The notes: a model not told the origin generated them from the letters alone. DNA of 52,908 bases from Runella defluvii (GCF_014195535.1 NZ_JACIBY010000026.1:1-52908), one strand, 5' to 3'. Shown: positions 1-8,410, counted from the stretch's first letter. Program-made: numbers and translations.

Positions 1-78
1 TACTAACAAACGGGCATCCCCAAAAAAATGTGTCTTCTTGCGCATTTACAATATTAAAAATAAATTACGTACACTTAT

Positions 79-199
79 GGGGTTAAGGTAGGTTGCTTAA
101 CCCCAACGCACGAGGTTTCTCAAAACTGAAATAATCGAGGTTTTGAGAAACCTCCTAGTCAGATTTGAGAATCTGACTTCACACTTGATTTAAGAATCT
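79..199. repeat. cluster of intergenic hairpins (TGAG-loop family)
   Basis: Several short dyads are packed in the gap after the ribokinase gene. GGGGTTAAG (79-87) pairs with CTTAACCCC (96-104). GAGGTTT-TGAG-AAACCTC lies at 137-154, and GTCAGATT-TGAG-AATCTGAC at 158-177. A weaker GATT-TAAG-AATC lies at 188-199, and a half copy GAGGTTTCTCAAAAC at 112-126. The two perfect dyads have unrelated stems but the same TGAG loop. The same family recurs near 7.3 kb and 21 kb. One of these may also end ribokinase transcription, but none has a following T run. Confidence 0.8.
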
Positions 200-219
200 G
201 ACTACACGACTTTCACTTC

Positions 220-1092
220 TTACATTACTTCTTCTTTGGATGGGATTGATACCGCGCCACCTGCACGGGTAACGCAAATGGCGGATGCTTGGGTGGCTTT
301 TTGGAGGCAAGTATCTAAGGTTTCACCCAATGCCCAGTTAGCCAAAAAATAACCAATAAAGGTGTCGCCTGCGGCGGTGGTATCTATCGCTTTTACTTTT
401 TTAGCATTAATGGATCTAATTTCAGACGCATGTTGGTAGCGTGCCCCTTTTTCGCCCAACGTCAGGAGCGTAGCTGCATTGGGAAATTGTTCTGCCATTT
501 TTTGCAAAATACCCTCTGCTGTATTTCTGTTGGTTAGTTCTTCACCTTCTACTTCATTGATGATAAAAACGTCAATGGTTTCCAAAGGCAATTCAAAAAC
601 ACTGGGCGTCATGGGGGCAGGATTAAAGAAAATTTTCAGCCCGCGTTCGGAAGCCGCAAGGAGCAATTCGGGCAAAGCATTGATTTCATTTTGTACCAAT
701 AAAATATCTCCTTTTTCAAAATGCTGAAGCACATCATGGATATGGAAAGAATGGATAGCCTGATTAGACCCGCCGTGAATGATGATGGCATTTTGGCCGC
801 TAGGCTCCACCTGAATAATGGCGTGTCCCGTTGGGCCGTCAGAAATCGTTAAGAAATCAACGTTTACTCCCCAATCGTTCAACTGGTTTTTTATCCATAT
901 TCCATCTTCTCCAATAGCCCCTGCGTGATAGACTTGCACGCCTGCTTTGGCCAATGCCACACTTTGATTACAGCCTTTACCCCCCATAAAAACTTGGTAC
1001 GACGTACTGGCAATTGTTTCGGCGGGTTTTACAAAATGGGGAACTCCGTACACATAGTCGATGTTGATAGAACCAAAATTTAAGATTTTCAT
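220..1092 (-). CDS. rbsK: ribokinase-like PfkB family sugar kinase
   Basis: A 290-residue PfkB-family kinase that most likely phosphorylates ribose, or a related sugar or nucleoside, at a primary hydroxyl using ATP in the cytoplasm. The substrate motif GGKGCNQ is at residues 37-43 and the C-terminal signature DTTAAGD at 237-243, with D243 as the expected catalytic base and the preceding glycines forming the anion hole. Length matches ribokinases (about 300). The start ATG at 1092 gives the usual N-terminus (MKILNFGSINIDYVY). It stands alone, divergent from the antiporter gene, with no ribose transporter alongside. Assignment to ribokinase rather than another PfkB kinase rests on the NQ after GGKG and is probable, not certain. 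Confidence 0.85.
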   Translation of the reverse strand: MKILNFGSINIDYVYGVPHFVKPAETIASTSYQVFMGGKGCNQSVALAKAGVQVYHAGAIGEDGIWIKNQLNDWGVNVDFLTISDGPTGHAIIQVEPSGQNAIIIHGGSNQAIHSFHIHDVLQHFEKGDILLVQNEINALPELLLAASERGLKIFFNPAPMTPSVFELPLETIDVFIINEVEGEELTNRNTAEGILQKMAEQFPNAATLLTLGEKGARYQHASEIRSINAKKVKAIDTTAAGDTFIGYFLANWALGETLDTCLQKATQASAICVTRAGGAVSIPSKEEVM

Positions 1093-1097
1093 ATATT

Positions 1098-1126
1098 TTT
1101 GGAAACGTTAGTCAAAATTAAATTTG
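1098..1126 (+). promoter_or_regulatory. Bacteroidota-type promoter for the antiporter gene
   Basis: TTTG at 1098-1101, a 17-base spacer and TAAATTTG at 1119-1126 match the Bacteroidota consensus (TTTG, about 19 bases, TAnnTTTG). Transcription would begin near 1133, which excludes a TTG at 1128 as a start and supports the ATG at 1170. On the other strand CAAAATTA (1113-1120) reads as TAATTTTG, a possible -7 element for the ribokinase gene overlapping this promoter. Confidence 0.55.
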
Positions 1127-1169
1127 ATTGATTTTGCTAACTTTACCAAATCCACCTATACATTCTCCC

Positions 1170-2753
1170 ATGATTCACGAAAATTTACTGCTTATTGTTA
1201 CCCTTTTGATGGCCGTGTCGATGCTGTCGATGCTCAGTGAAAAGCTAAAGGTGCCGTATCCCATTTTTTTGGTGCTTGCGGGCTTGGTGATTAGTTTTAT
1301 CCCTGGCATTCCAGTTGTGACGTTGAATCCCGACATCGTTTTTCTCATCTTTTTACCTCCCATTCTCTACGCAGCGGCTTGGAATACTTCATGGCGAGAG
1401 TTTTGGGCGGCACGACGAACGATTAGCATGATGGCCTTTGGACTCGTATTTTTTACTTCCACGGCGGTTGCACTCGTCATGCAGTTGCTCATTCCTGATT
1501 TTCCTTTGGCACTCGGTTTTTTGTTGGGGGGCATCATTTCACCTCCCGATGCAGTGGCAGCGACGTCGGTGCTACAAACCGTAAAAGTACCTAAGCGTGT
1601 CGTCACTATTTTAGAGGGTGAAAGCCTCATCAACGATGCATCGTCATTGATTGTTTTTCGATTTGCGTTAGCAGCTGCTTTGACGGGAGAATTTACGTTT
1701 TCCAACGCGGCCACAAACTTTTTTGTAGTAGCAGGGGTGGGCGTATTTATTGGGCTTTTGTTTGGCTTTGCGCTTTTTTATATCCACAAATACCTGCCCA
1801 CCACGGCCAGTATTGACACTTCTTTGACCGTTATTTCTCCGTATTTGATGTACATCGTTGCTGAGTATTTTCACACTTCGGGGGTAATGGCAGTGGTAAG
1901 TGGCGGGTTGTTTTTGAGCTATCGCTCGCACGAAATGTTTTCCTACAATACCCGCATTCAAGCCTATTCAGTGTGGGATGTTTTTATATTTATCCTCAAT
2001 GGATTTGTCTTTATCCTGATTGGCCTACAGCTCCCCGCTATTTTTACGGCGCTTCAGTTGTACTCCTTGGCCGAACTTGTTTTTTATGGGTTAGTGATAA
2101 GTGTATTAGTGGTGCTTATTCGGCTAATGTGGGTATTTTCTGGCATGTATTTGTCGTGTTTTTTCAACAAAAGAGAGCGCAAATTGAGTTGGCGAAATGA
2201 GTTTTTGATTGCTTGGAGTGGTATGCGGGGCGTAGTTTCGTTGGCATCTGCGTTGGCCATTCCTTTGACCTTGGAGGGAGGCGCGCACTTTCCCCACCGC
2301 GACCTACTGCTTTTTATCACCTTTGTTGTGATTTTGTTTACGTTGGTATTTCAAGGGCTCAGTTTATCGCCCATTATTCGTTGGTTGAAAATCAGCGAAG
2401 AAGAGAACGAAGATAAAGAGCAAGAGGTGGAGATTCGGCTTCGTTTGGCAGATGCGGCGCTCAATCATTTGCAAACCAACTACGTTGCAGAACTCGAAAC
2501 CATTGATGCCTATGGCCGCATCAAAGATCGGTACCAACGAATGTCCGAAATTGCCAATCAGAAATTATTAAAAGAAGATACCGAAAAGGCCGTGCCGCAC
2601 TTTTTGCCCAAATACCGCCGTATGTTGCTGGAGTTGGTCAATGTACGCCGCCGAGAGCTTTATAAACTACGAAATGAGAAAAGCTATTCGGATGAATTGC
2701 TTCGCCGAAAAGAGCACGAATTAGACTTGGAAGAGGCCCGATTGAACGAATAA
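1170..2753 (+). CDS. Na+/H+ antiporter, CPA1 family
   Basis: A 527-residue inner-membrane cation/proton antiporter, expected to exchange Na+ (or K+) for H+ in pH and salt homeostasis. About twelve hydrophobic segments fill the first 400 residues. Typical CPA1 motifs are present: PPDAVAATSVL in an early half-helix, then ESLINDASSLIVFR with the ND pair that forms the ion site, and GMRGVVSLASALAIP in a late helix. The last 110 residues are a charged cytoplasmic tail rich in Glu, Lys and Arg, probably helical and regulatory. The ATG at 1170 is preferred because the promoter places the transcript start near 1133. The gene is monocistronic and converges on a small membrane protein gene with an 8-base gap. 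Confidence 0.9.
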   Translation: MIHENLLLIVTLLMAVSMLSMLSEKLKVPYPIFLVLAGLVISFIPGIPVVTLNPDIVFLIFLPPILYAAAWNTSWREFWAARRTISMMAFGLVFFTSTAVALVMQLLIPDFPLALGFLLGGIISPPDAVAATSVLQTVKVPKRVVTILEGESLINDASSLIVFRFALAAALTGEFTFSNAATNFFVVAGVGVFIGLLFGFALFYIHKYLPTTASIDTSLTVISPYLMYIVAEYFHTSGVMAVVSGGLFLSYRSHEMFSYNTRIQAYSVWDVFIFILNGFVFILIGLQLPAIFTALQLYSLAELVFYGLVISVLVVLIRLMWVFSGMYLSCFFNKRERKLSWRNEFLIAWSGMRGVVSLASALAIPLTLEGGAHFPHRDLLLFITFVVILFTLVFQGLSLSPIIRWLKISEEENEDKEQEVEIRLRLADAALNHLQTNYVAELETIDAYGRIKDRYQRMSEIANQKLLKEDTEKAVPHFLPKYRRMLLELVNVRRRELYKLRNEKSYSDELLRRKEHELDLEEARLNE

Positions 2754-2760
2754 GGGCAAC

Positions 2761-3024
2761 CTAAAATGGGCTATTTCTACGTTGAATTTCAGCTTGAAGG
2801 CTCTTGAGTTTATGAGTGGCATTGCGCCCAATAATAAAAGCCGCAACCATCAAAATGACGGGAAGGAATTTGCCATTGTGCGTAGCGGAATAAATGGCAA
2901 TACCAACCAAAAAGCCAACAAAAATCGCCATCGGGATGCGTTGCGACTTTAGCTTTTTTTCTTCTGCCCTCAATTCTTCGAGCGTTAAGTGCCCATAATC
3001 TTTTGTGCCAAACGGATTTTCCAT
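2761..3024 (-). CDS. small two-helix membrane protein, unknown function
   Basis: An 87-residue protein with a charged N-terminus (KDYGHLTLEELRAEEKKLKSQ), two hydrophobic segments (about residues 33-49 and 54-70) and a basic, probably helical tail. The family was not recognised; the layout suggests an inner-membrane protein with both ends in the cytoplasm. An in-frame ATG lies upstream at 3048. However, CAAAGATA at 3048-3055 reads on the minus strand as TATCTTTG, a -7 element that would put the transcript start after that ATG, so 3024 was chosen. It converges on the antiporter gene and is the last of three unrelated minus-strand genes. Confidence 0.6.
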   Translation of the reverse strand: MENPFGTKDYGHLTLEELRAEEKKLKSQRIPMAIFVGFLVGIAIYSATHNGKFLPVILMVAAFIIGRNATHKLKSLQAEIQRRNSPF

Positions 3025-3066
3025 GTTTAACGTGGGTTTGTTTGGCACAAAGATAAGTAGCAGTCG

Positions 3067-3738
3067 TTACGGTTTGTAATAATCTGCCACTTTGTACTTT
3101 TTAAGGTTGGATACCCACTGTCCATTTCTTAGTTCACGGGTCGTCACTTTCACAGTTTCTCCATCAGAAGTTTCTTCAACTTCACGTACTTTTTTGAGGC
3201 CCTTTCTAAAAACAACTTCGTACTCGGTCTTTAGAAGCAAACAGCAACCTGATTTTTCCTTACAAATCAAACGTTTACGCGCGTGGTTCACCTCGAACAT
3301 TCCCAAATTATCTACGACCAAATCAGTCAATTCTTCGCTTTTGACAAAACGTTGTTTCGTACTGTTGAACACATAAATGTCGTACGTTGGTGCTCCATAG
3401 CTGCCGTTGTTGCCGTTCCGAATGGCAAGGTCAGTTTGATTATCAAAGTTAAAATCATCAAACTTTAGTACTTGCTGTTGGTCGTATTTTATGACATTGT
3501 TTTTACCCCTCACAATATCAAAATCAATATTTTTCGACGTAAATACTTGAGAAACACCTTTTTTTACGCTGGACATTAACTCTATCGTCCCCTTTCCATG
3601 GCAGTTGGATTCTGTACATTTTTCGACCTTTACTTTGACTGCATAATTGTGGGGAGCTTGGGTAATTAGAAATGTATGCTGCGCCCATAACGCATTTGAG
3701 ACAGTTATATATAGAAGAAAAGGAAACCACTTTGCCAT
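3067..3738 (-). CDS. secreted XAC2610-like protein, unknown function
   Basis: A 223-residue protein with an N-terminal signal peptide (hydrophobic WFPFLLYITVSNALWAQ), so probably periplasmic or surface-exposed. The middle contains FDDFNFDNQTDLAIRNGNNG followed by a YDIYVFN segment. This is the integrin/FG-GAP-like repeat pattern seen in XAC2610-related proteins, which are widespread and uncharacterised. Four cysteines, at CTESNC and the C-GCC of the later SGCCLL region, could form disulfides. It has no obvious operon partner, with a gap of about 200 bases to the esterase gene on the same strand. The family resemblance is from memory of the motif, so the name is tentative. Confidence 0.55.
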   Translation of the reverse strand: MAKWFPFLLYITVSNALWAQHTFLITQAPHNYAVKVKVEKCTESNCHGKGTIELMSSVKKGVSQVFTSKNIDFDIVRGKNNVIKYDQQQVLKFDDFNFDNQTDLAIRNGNNGSYGAPTYDIYVFNSTKQRFVKSEELTDLVVDNLGMFEVNHARKRLICKEKSGCCLLLKTEYEVVFRKGLKKVREVEETSDGETVKVTTRELRNGQWVSNLKKYKVADYYKP

Positions 3739-3953
3739 TTGCGAGATGATACGAATTATACTTTCAAGTTGATTTTAAGGGTGAAAATACGTTAAAATTT
3801 GTTCAGCTTCAATGTTATCAAATCAGGGTGTACGAATAAATGCAGGGTTTAGAAGCATTTATTCTAAAACACATAGAGCACATTAGAATAAACACATAGT
3901 AAACATAAAAGACAGCCTCGCCACCTGCAAAATTTCGTACACCCAGAATCGCT

Positions 3954-5252
3954 CTACTTCTTCCGCTGTGCGGCCATCCATTCCATGATGGTGGTAGGGC
4001 GGCCGTTGAGACGAACGAGCGAGCCGTCGTAGTCGAGTTGGGCGTGGTTTACGTGCAAGTAAATCCACGACCAGTGTCCGTTGTAGTAATAATTGTCGCC
4101 ACCAAAAAAGCCCGAAAGATCAGTGACGTGGTCGTAGTAGCTGAAATACACGTTTTTAGCACCTGCCTTTTTCAAGCGCTCGTACACGGGCACTACCGTC
4201 AAATCAGGCTTAGTCGTGGCGTCTTCTTTGCAGTGGATAAACCACATCGGCACATTTTTGATGCTGCTGATTTGGGCGTCGGTTATGTACTGCGATTGGT
4301 AGGCCAAGGCACTAATATAACCCGCCGCAAAATACGCAGGTTCTTTTAAAATTAACTTGAGCGCCATGTAGCCACCGTTTGAGCAACCACCCACGTAAAT
4401 ACGCTTAGAATCAATGTCGGGGTGTTGGGCCACATACGCTTTGATGAGCGCCATCAACCCTATGTTATATACGTCCTCGCCCGAGCCAGGCTGCATCACG
4501 CCCTCTTTGTTGTGCATCCACGCGCCAGGGCACTGAGGCACCAATACGTAGGCAGCGCCAAAGTATTTTTGAATATCGACAGAGGCATAGTTGAACGCTT
4601 TGTTGCCAATTAGCGGAATAGTGGGGTCGGTGCCACCCTCACCACCACCGTGCAACCAAATAATCAAGGGATTTTTGGCTGACTTATTTTTGGGGGCAAA
4701 GGCCGCGTACGACATGGTTTTGCCCGCTTCGTACTCGTATTTCCCTGTCAAATCAAACTCGTCGATGCCTGGACGAAGTCTTGCTTTTTCTTTGTTCCAC
4801 ACCTGATTGGTTTTGGTGTTGGTAGCGGTTACTTGATAGTTGACCCACGAATTACCTCGACATTGGCCACTCTGCGAGTACTGAAAAGGCGAAGAGAGAG
4901 GCATGTTGGGCGCTACGGTCAGCACGAGCGTAGCGTGCGAACCTTCTTTGATTCGATTACCTTGGACATCGGAAATGTAGGCAAAGACCACCGTCCGATT
5001 GCCGCTTTTGAGGGCATCGGGAATCGTGGCGCAGTCCGAACTCCGCGTTACGGCAACGGTAAAATCTTTAAAATCGACGTTGTTTGAGGGTGCATCCAGC
5101 GCAACAATCACTTTGCTGACTGCGGGTCCCCAATCGTAGCCTTCCACCACGAGGGTGTAGTCGCTCGAAGATTGAGCTTGGGCGGAAGTCCCCAAAAAAA
5201 GTGCGCACACAAGCGCAATACAAATGACTTTGGTAAGGTGTAATACTTTCAT
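3954..5252 (-). CDS. secreted carboxylesterase / peptidase-like alpha/beta hydrolase
   Basis: A 432-residue exported serine hydrolase. Residues 1-27 are a signal peptide ending AQAQ; residues about 30-165 form an all-beta domain resembling the Ig-like N-terminal domain of Bacteroidota esterases; the rest is an alpha/beta hydrolase. HGGGEGG (201-207) is the oxyanion-hole HGGG motif and GGCSNGG holds the nucleophile S291. A likely acid is in the HCKEDATTKP region and the histidine in SYYDHVTD or YNGHWSW. Related proteins are called prolyl oligopeptidase-family or feruloyl/acetyl esterases; the substrate is probably a plant polysaccharide ester or small ester but cannot be read from sequence. 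The gene is monocistronic. CAAAGTTA at 5279-5286 could be its -7 element on the minus strand. Confidence 0.75.
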   Translation of the reverse strand: MKVLHLTKVICIALVCALFLGTSAQAQSSSDYTLVVEGYDWGPAVSKVIVALDAPSNNVDFKDFTVAVTRSSDCATIPDALKSGNRTVVFAYISDVQGNRIKEGSHATLVLTVAPNMPLSSPFQYSQSGQCRGNSWVNYQVTATNTKTNQVWNKEKARLRPGIDEFDLTGKYEYEAGKTMSYAAFAPKNKSAKNPLIIWLHGGGEGGTDPTIPLIGNKAFNYASVDIQKYFGAAYVLVPQCPGAWMHNKEGVMQPGSGEDVYNIGLMALIKAYVAQHPDIDSKRIYVGGCSNGGYMALKLILKEPAYFAAGYISALAYQSQYITDAQISSIKNVPMWFIHCKEDATTKPDLTVVPVYERLKKAGAKNVYFSYYDHVTDLSGFFGGDNYYYNGHWSWIYLHVNHAQLDYDGSLVRLNGRPTTIMEWMAAQRKK

Positions 5253-5324
5253 GAAAGGTTAAAGATTAAGTAAACCGCCAAAGTTAGCATTTATGCCGAG
5301 GGAAAGGAATTTAACACAAAGTTA

Positions 5325-5372
5325 TTCACGCAAAGTCACAGGCATCTGAGCTCCTTAGCGACTTTGCGTGAA
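5325..5372. repeat. 13-bp perfect inverted repeat
   Basis: TTCACGCAAAGTC (5325-5337) and GACTTTGCGTGAA (5360-5372) are exact reverse complements separated by 22 bases. The repeat lies between two minus-strand genes, just after the stop of the YjdM-like gene. It lacks a T run on either strand, so it is either a factor-assisted transcript end or mRNA-stabilising hairpin, or a binding site. Confidence 0.75.
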
Positions 5373-5385
5373 GACAACACTGTAT

Positions 5386-5730
5386 TTACGCCTTGCGTAC
5401 AAACTCCGATTTGAGTCCCATCGAACCAAAACCGTCGATTTTGCAGTCGATGTTATGGTCGCCTTCGGTGAGGCGGATGTTTTTCACTTTCGTACCCGCT
5501 TTGATGGGCTTTGGCGCACCTTTCACGGGTAAATCCTTGATAACCACTACCGAATCACCGTTTTGAAGAACGTTTCCGTTGGCATCTAGTACTTTCAATT
5601 CACCCTCTACCACTTCTACCTCCGCATCTTCGGGGTTCCATTCGTGAAAACATTCGGGGCACACCAACAAACCATCGCTTGGATAAGCGTATTCACTACC
5701 GCATTTGGGACAAGGAGGAAATTCTGACAT
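5386..5730 (-). CDS. yjdM: YjdM (PhnA) family zinc-ribbon protein
   Basis: A 114-residue protein of the YjdM family, older name PhnA, although the family is not a phosphonoacetate hydrolase. The N-terminal zinc ribbon has CPKC (C7, C10) and CPEC (C24, C27). The C-terminal half, with [11 protein letters not shown] and [12 protein letters not shown], is the typical SH3-like YjdM domain ending [14 protein letters not shown]. Length and end match the family. The biochemical role is unknown. CAAAAGTA at 5757-5764 reads on the minus strand as TACTTTTG, a good -7 element 27 bases before the ATG. It stands between two unrelated genes. Confidence 0.9.
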   Translation of the reverse strand: MSEFPPCPKCGSEYAYPSDGLLVCPECFHEWNPEDAEVEVVEGELKVLDANGNVLQNGDSVVVIKDLPVKGAPKPIKAGTKVKNIRLTEGDHNIDCKIDGFGSMGLKSEFVRKA

Positions 5731-5809
5731 AGGAAGGTTTTATTTTGATTAGGCCGCAAAAGTAGAAAAATTAGCCACAAAAAGACATACAAAAGTACCT
5801 CCTAACAAT

Positions 5810-6208
5810 TTATCCTGCATTCCGCACGCCACTAAACGCAGGTAAATTGTCCATAATATTGGTTTGGCGATGCTGCAATCCCCACTCAATCATGGTATCA
5901 ATTACCCTGTGCAATTGTTCCCCCGATTCGGTGAGTTCGTACTCTACCGTGACTGGAATGGTATTATAGACCTTCCGACTGATAATTCCATTGGCTTCCA
6001 AATCTTTCAATTCTTGAGAAAGCATCCGTGGAGTGATTTTGGGGATTTCACGCTCAATTTCTTTAAAGCGTTTTTTACCAAACAACAACGTCCCAATGAT
6101 GGGCATTTTCCACTTCCCCTGAAAAGCGTTGAGGGTATCTTGCACGGCCAAAACGTAGGAGACGGGGCATTTTTTTACGTTTTCGACAGATTTTAGTGAC
6201 TGTATCAT
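5810..6208 (-). CDS. HxlR-family winged-helix regulator
   Basis: A 132-residue MarR-like HxlR regulator. C12-P-V-S-Y matches the conserved N-terminal cysteine region. FQGKWKMPIIGTLLFGKKRF begins the winged helix, ITPRMLSQELKDLEANGII is the recognition helix, and the wing is YNTIPVTVEYELTESG. Family members usually sense electrophiles, aldehydes or quinones and repress an adjacent oxidoreductase. The start is ATG 6208; upstream in-frame codons lie in the operator region and read as low-complexity YSNI repeats. It is divergent from an NmrA-type reductase with a shared control region carrying three repeats and back-to-back promoters, the standard HxlR arrangement. Control of the reductase and itself is inferred from position. 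Confidence 0.85.
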   Translation of the reverse strand: MIQSLKSVENVKKCPVSYVLAVQDTLNAFQGKWKMPIIGTLLFGKKRFKEIEREIPKITPRMLSQELKDLEANGIISRKVYNTIPVTVEYELTESGEQLHRVIDTMIEWGLQHRQTNIMDNLPAFSGVRNAG

Positions 6209-6223
6209 GTTGTTAATCAGATT

Positions 6224-6294
6224 GCTATACTTTTTAATAGTGCTATACTTTTGTATATCGCTATATTTTCCATAGCAAAGATAACCTACTTTTG
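6224..6294. promoter_or_regulatory. divergent promoters and three-repeat operator between hxlR-like and nmrA-like genes
   Basis: GCTATACTTTT-like units begin at 6224, 6242 and 6260, an exact 18-base spacing, the third reading GCTATATTTT. Downstream, TACTTTTG (6287-6294) is a plus-strand -7 element for the reductase. CAAAGATA (6276-6283) reads as TATCTTTG on the minus strand, with CAAA (TTTG) at 6302-6305 after an 18-base spacer, forming the regulator's promoter. The repeats fall in the regulator's 5' leader and over the reductase's -33 region, so one bound protein could block both. Confidence 0.65.
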
Positions 6295-6333
6295 TGACCA
6301 TCAAAAACATTTTTCACATAAACTTTTACAACA

Positions 6334-7206
6334 ATGATATTAGTAACAGGCGCCACAGGACAACTCGGAGGCAGTGTAGTTGAAAATTTACTTACAAAAG
6401 TACCCGCCAGCGAAATCGCGGTATTGGTACGGGATGCAGCAAAAGCCGAACACCTCGCTGCCCAAGGGGTGGACGTCCGTGTAAGCAGCTATTTTGACAA
6501 AGCATCGTTGGCATCGGCATTGCAGGGCATCGAAAAGGTGCTTTTGGTTTCTTCCAACGATTTTAATGACCGTTTGGGGCAACACAAAAACGTGGTGGAT
6601 GCTGCCAAAAATGCGGGTGTAAAGCATATTTTATATACGGGGGTGGCGATGAAAGACATTAACGAGTCGCCCTTAAAGCCTTTGTTGGGCGATCATTTCC
6701 AGACGGAAGATTACATCAAAGAAAGCGGATTGACGTACACATTTCTCCAAAACAACCTCTATTTCGAAGTTATTCCGATGTTTGTAGGGGCGGGGGTGTT
6801 GGAAACGGGTATTTTCTTCCCAGCAGGAAATGGAAAAGTAGCCTTTGCGGCCCGTCAAGAATTGGCAAAAGCGACTGCTACAATTTTGACAACCGAAGGC
6901 CACGAAAACAAAACGTATCCGTTGACGGGTTCGGAAGCCTATTCATTTGCCGAAATCGCGGTGGAGCTTTCTACGTTGTCAGGTAAAAATGTACCATACG
7001 TAAGTCCCGAACCTGCGGCATTTGAGGGCGCTTTGAAACAATTTGGCTTACCAGAGGGGATTATTTTGATGTCAGTGCTGTTTGCCGCAGCGGTAAAAAA
7101 CGAAGATTTCGACCAGCCTTCACCTATCCTTGAAACTATTTTGGGCCACAAAACAATGCCTTTGGCAGCCTTTTTGAAAGAAGCTTTTGCCTTGGAAACG
7201 GTTTAG
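6334..7206 (+). CDS. NmrA-like / NAD(P)H:quinone oxidoreductase-type SDR
   Basis: A 290-residue atypical short-chain dehydrogenase of the NmrA/QorB (QOR2) group. The Rossmann motif GATGQLGG is at residues 6-13 and VLVRDAAKAEHLAAQGVDVR is the usual second strand with an Arg that favours NADP(H). The conserved HILYTGVAM and LTGSEAYSFAEIAVELS segments are present. QOR2-type enzymes reduce quinones or act as redox sensors. The divergent HxlR regulator and shared operator suggest induction by an electrophile or quinone (inference). The ATG at 6334 begins directly with the Rossmann strand MILVTGATG. Confidence 0.85.
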   Translation: MILVTGATGQLGGSVVENLLTKVPASEIAVLVRDAAKAEHLAAQGVDVRVSSYFDKASLASALQGIEKVLLVSSNDFNDRLGQHKNVVDAAKNAGVKHILYTGVAMKDINESPLKPLLGDHFQTEDYIKESGLTYTFLQNNLYFEVIPMFVGAGVLETGIFFPAGNGKVAFAARQELAKATATILTTEGHENKTYPLTGSEAYSFAEIAVELSTLSGKNVPYVSPEPAAFEGALKQFGLPEGIILMSVLFAAAVKNEDFDQPSPILETILGHKTMPLAAFLKEAFALETV

Positions 7207-7258
7207 TAGTGTCGTTGGTTACGCATTGTGGTGCCGTCAGTTGCTCATTGTAGTGCCG

Positions 7259-7395
7259 TCGGTTGCTCACAACCGACGCTTGAGGTTTCTCAAAACCTCG
7301 TTTACGGAACTGATTTTTTCGCTGTTCATTCGGTTAATCATAACCGAATGAACAGCCGAGGTTTTGAGAAACCTCGGACACAAAAGAAACCTCGG
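7259..7395. repeat. hairpin cluster with TGAG/CTCA/ATCA loops
   Basis: GGTTG-CTCA-CAACC lies at 7261-7274, GAGGTTT-CTCA-AAACCTC at 7282-7299, and CCGAGGTTT-TGAG-AAACCTCGG at 7356-7377, with a half copy AAACCTCGG near 7388-7395. Between them is a perfect 16-bp stem at 7321-7336 and 7341-7356 whose loop is ATCA. A direct repeat of about 20 bases (TTGCTCATTGTAGTGCCGTC-like) precedes them at about 7220-7262. Stems are different, loops nearly constant. The cluster fills the gap between the reductase and dioxygenase genes; no coding sequence was seen here. Confidence 0.85.
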
Positions 7396-7449
7396 ATTCA
7401 TGTTTTTTGAAGAAATTACCGTTATTTTAAGGAAGAAAACCTTACTACG

Positions 7450-8343
7450 ATGGAACGCAAGGAATTTATTCAATCACTTCTAACGCTTTCTGCCATGGGA
7501 ACCTTGAGCAGTTTTAAACAATATACCGATACTTTACCCACGCAAAGCACCCGAATGCCCGTGTTGTTTACATCGCACGGCAGCCCGATGGACATCCCTT
7601 TATCGAAAGAACAGCGTCCTTTTTGGAATGCACTGTTTCAGTTGGGGCTTGATTTGCAGAAAAAATACGAAGTGAAAGCGGCCTTGGTTGTTTCGGCACA
7701 CTGGTGTTCGAGGGGTACGTTTGTGAATATTTCGCCCGAGCAACAGCAAATCTACGATTACTACGGTTTTCCGAAACATTATTACGACCCCAAGTACCAT
7801 GCACATGGAGCGCCAGACATTGCGAAAGAGGTAACCAAAATTATTCCTTCCGTGAAAGAAACTACCGAGTGGGGACTCGACCACGGCGCGTGGCCTATGC
7901 TGATGCACCTATTTCCCAATGCCAATATTCCTGTGTTTCAGATGAGTATTAGCTACTACGAAACACCTCAGTACCATTATGAATTGGGCAAACAGCTCAA
8001 ATCCTTGCGCGAAAAGGGTGTTTTAATCATCGGTAGTGGCTCATTGATTCATAATCTTCAAATCCTTGGCCCCAAAATGCGGTCGGGCGACATGACGCCA
8101 TTTGGCTGGGAAGCAGAGTATGATGAATGGATAAAAAATCAGATTAGTGAACGAAACGTTGGGAACATTATCAAGTACGAGACGAGCCATAAACTGGGCA
8201 AATTGGCGGCTCCCACTCCCGACCATTTTGTGCCCGTTTTGTACAGCCTTGGACTGATGGACCCTAAAGACGAACTACGGTATTTTTACCAAGGGAAACC
8301 CAACCTACCTGCCTTCAGCGAGCGGAGTTTTGTATTGAGTTAG
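7450..8343 (+). CDS. ygiD: 4,5-DOPA-extradiol-dioxygenase-like protein (YgiD/LigB superfamily)
   Basis: A 297-residue class III extradiol dioxygenase of the YgiD group, whose members open catechol rings such as L-DOPA with a single Fe or Zn site. Metal-ligand candidates are H43 (FTSHGSP), H84 (VSAHW) and the late histidine in PTPDHFVP; H145 in LDHGAW is the conserved catalytic histidine. VLIIGSGSLIHNL is the family's glycine-rich motif. The first 30 residues (ERKEFIQSLLTLSAMGTL) form an extra N-terminal segment resembling a twin-basic-less Tat or lipoprotein-free export leader common in Bacteroidota homologues; whether it is exported is unclear. The gene is isolated between hairpin-rich gaps and is followed by an intrinsic terminator. 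Confidence 0.85.
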   Translation: MERKEFIQSLLTLSAMGTLSSFKQYTDTLPTQSTRMPVLFTSHGSPMDIPLSKEQRPFWNALFQLGLDLQKKYEVKAALVVSAHWCSRGTFVNISPEQQQIYDYYGFPKHYYDPKYHAHGAPDIAKEVTKIIPSVKETTEWGLDHGAWPMLMHLFPNANIPVFQMSISYYETPQYHYELGKQLKSLREKGVLIIGSGSLIHNLQILGPKMRSGDMTPFGWEAEYDEWIKNQISERNVGNIIKYETSHKLGKLAAPTPDHFVPVLYSLGLMDPKDELRYFYQGKPNLPAFSERSFVLS

Positions 8344-8372
8344 AAGGGGTTGGCTTTCTGGGAAAGTGCGAG

Positions 8373-8410
8373 CTAATTGGCGAACCCAACGGTTCGCCAA
8401 TTAGTTTTTA
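8373..8410 (+). terminator. intrinsic terminator after the dioxygenase gene
   Basis: A perfect 14-bp stem runs 8373-8386 and 8391-8404 (CTAATTGGCGAACC and its complement) with a CAAC loop, followed by TTTTTA. The strong stem and T run are typical of rho-independent termination of the upstream plus-strand gene. Confidence 0.85.

Noticed and set aside
1128..1169. TTG start for the antiporter giving 14 extra residues
   Set aside because: The predicted transcript start is near 1133, and the ATG at 1170 begins the normal N-terminus.
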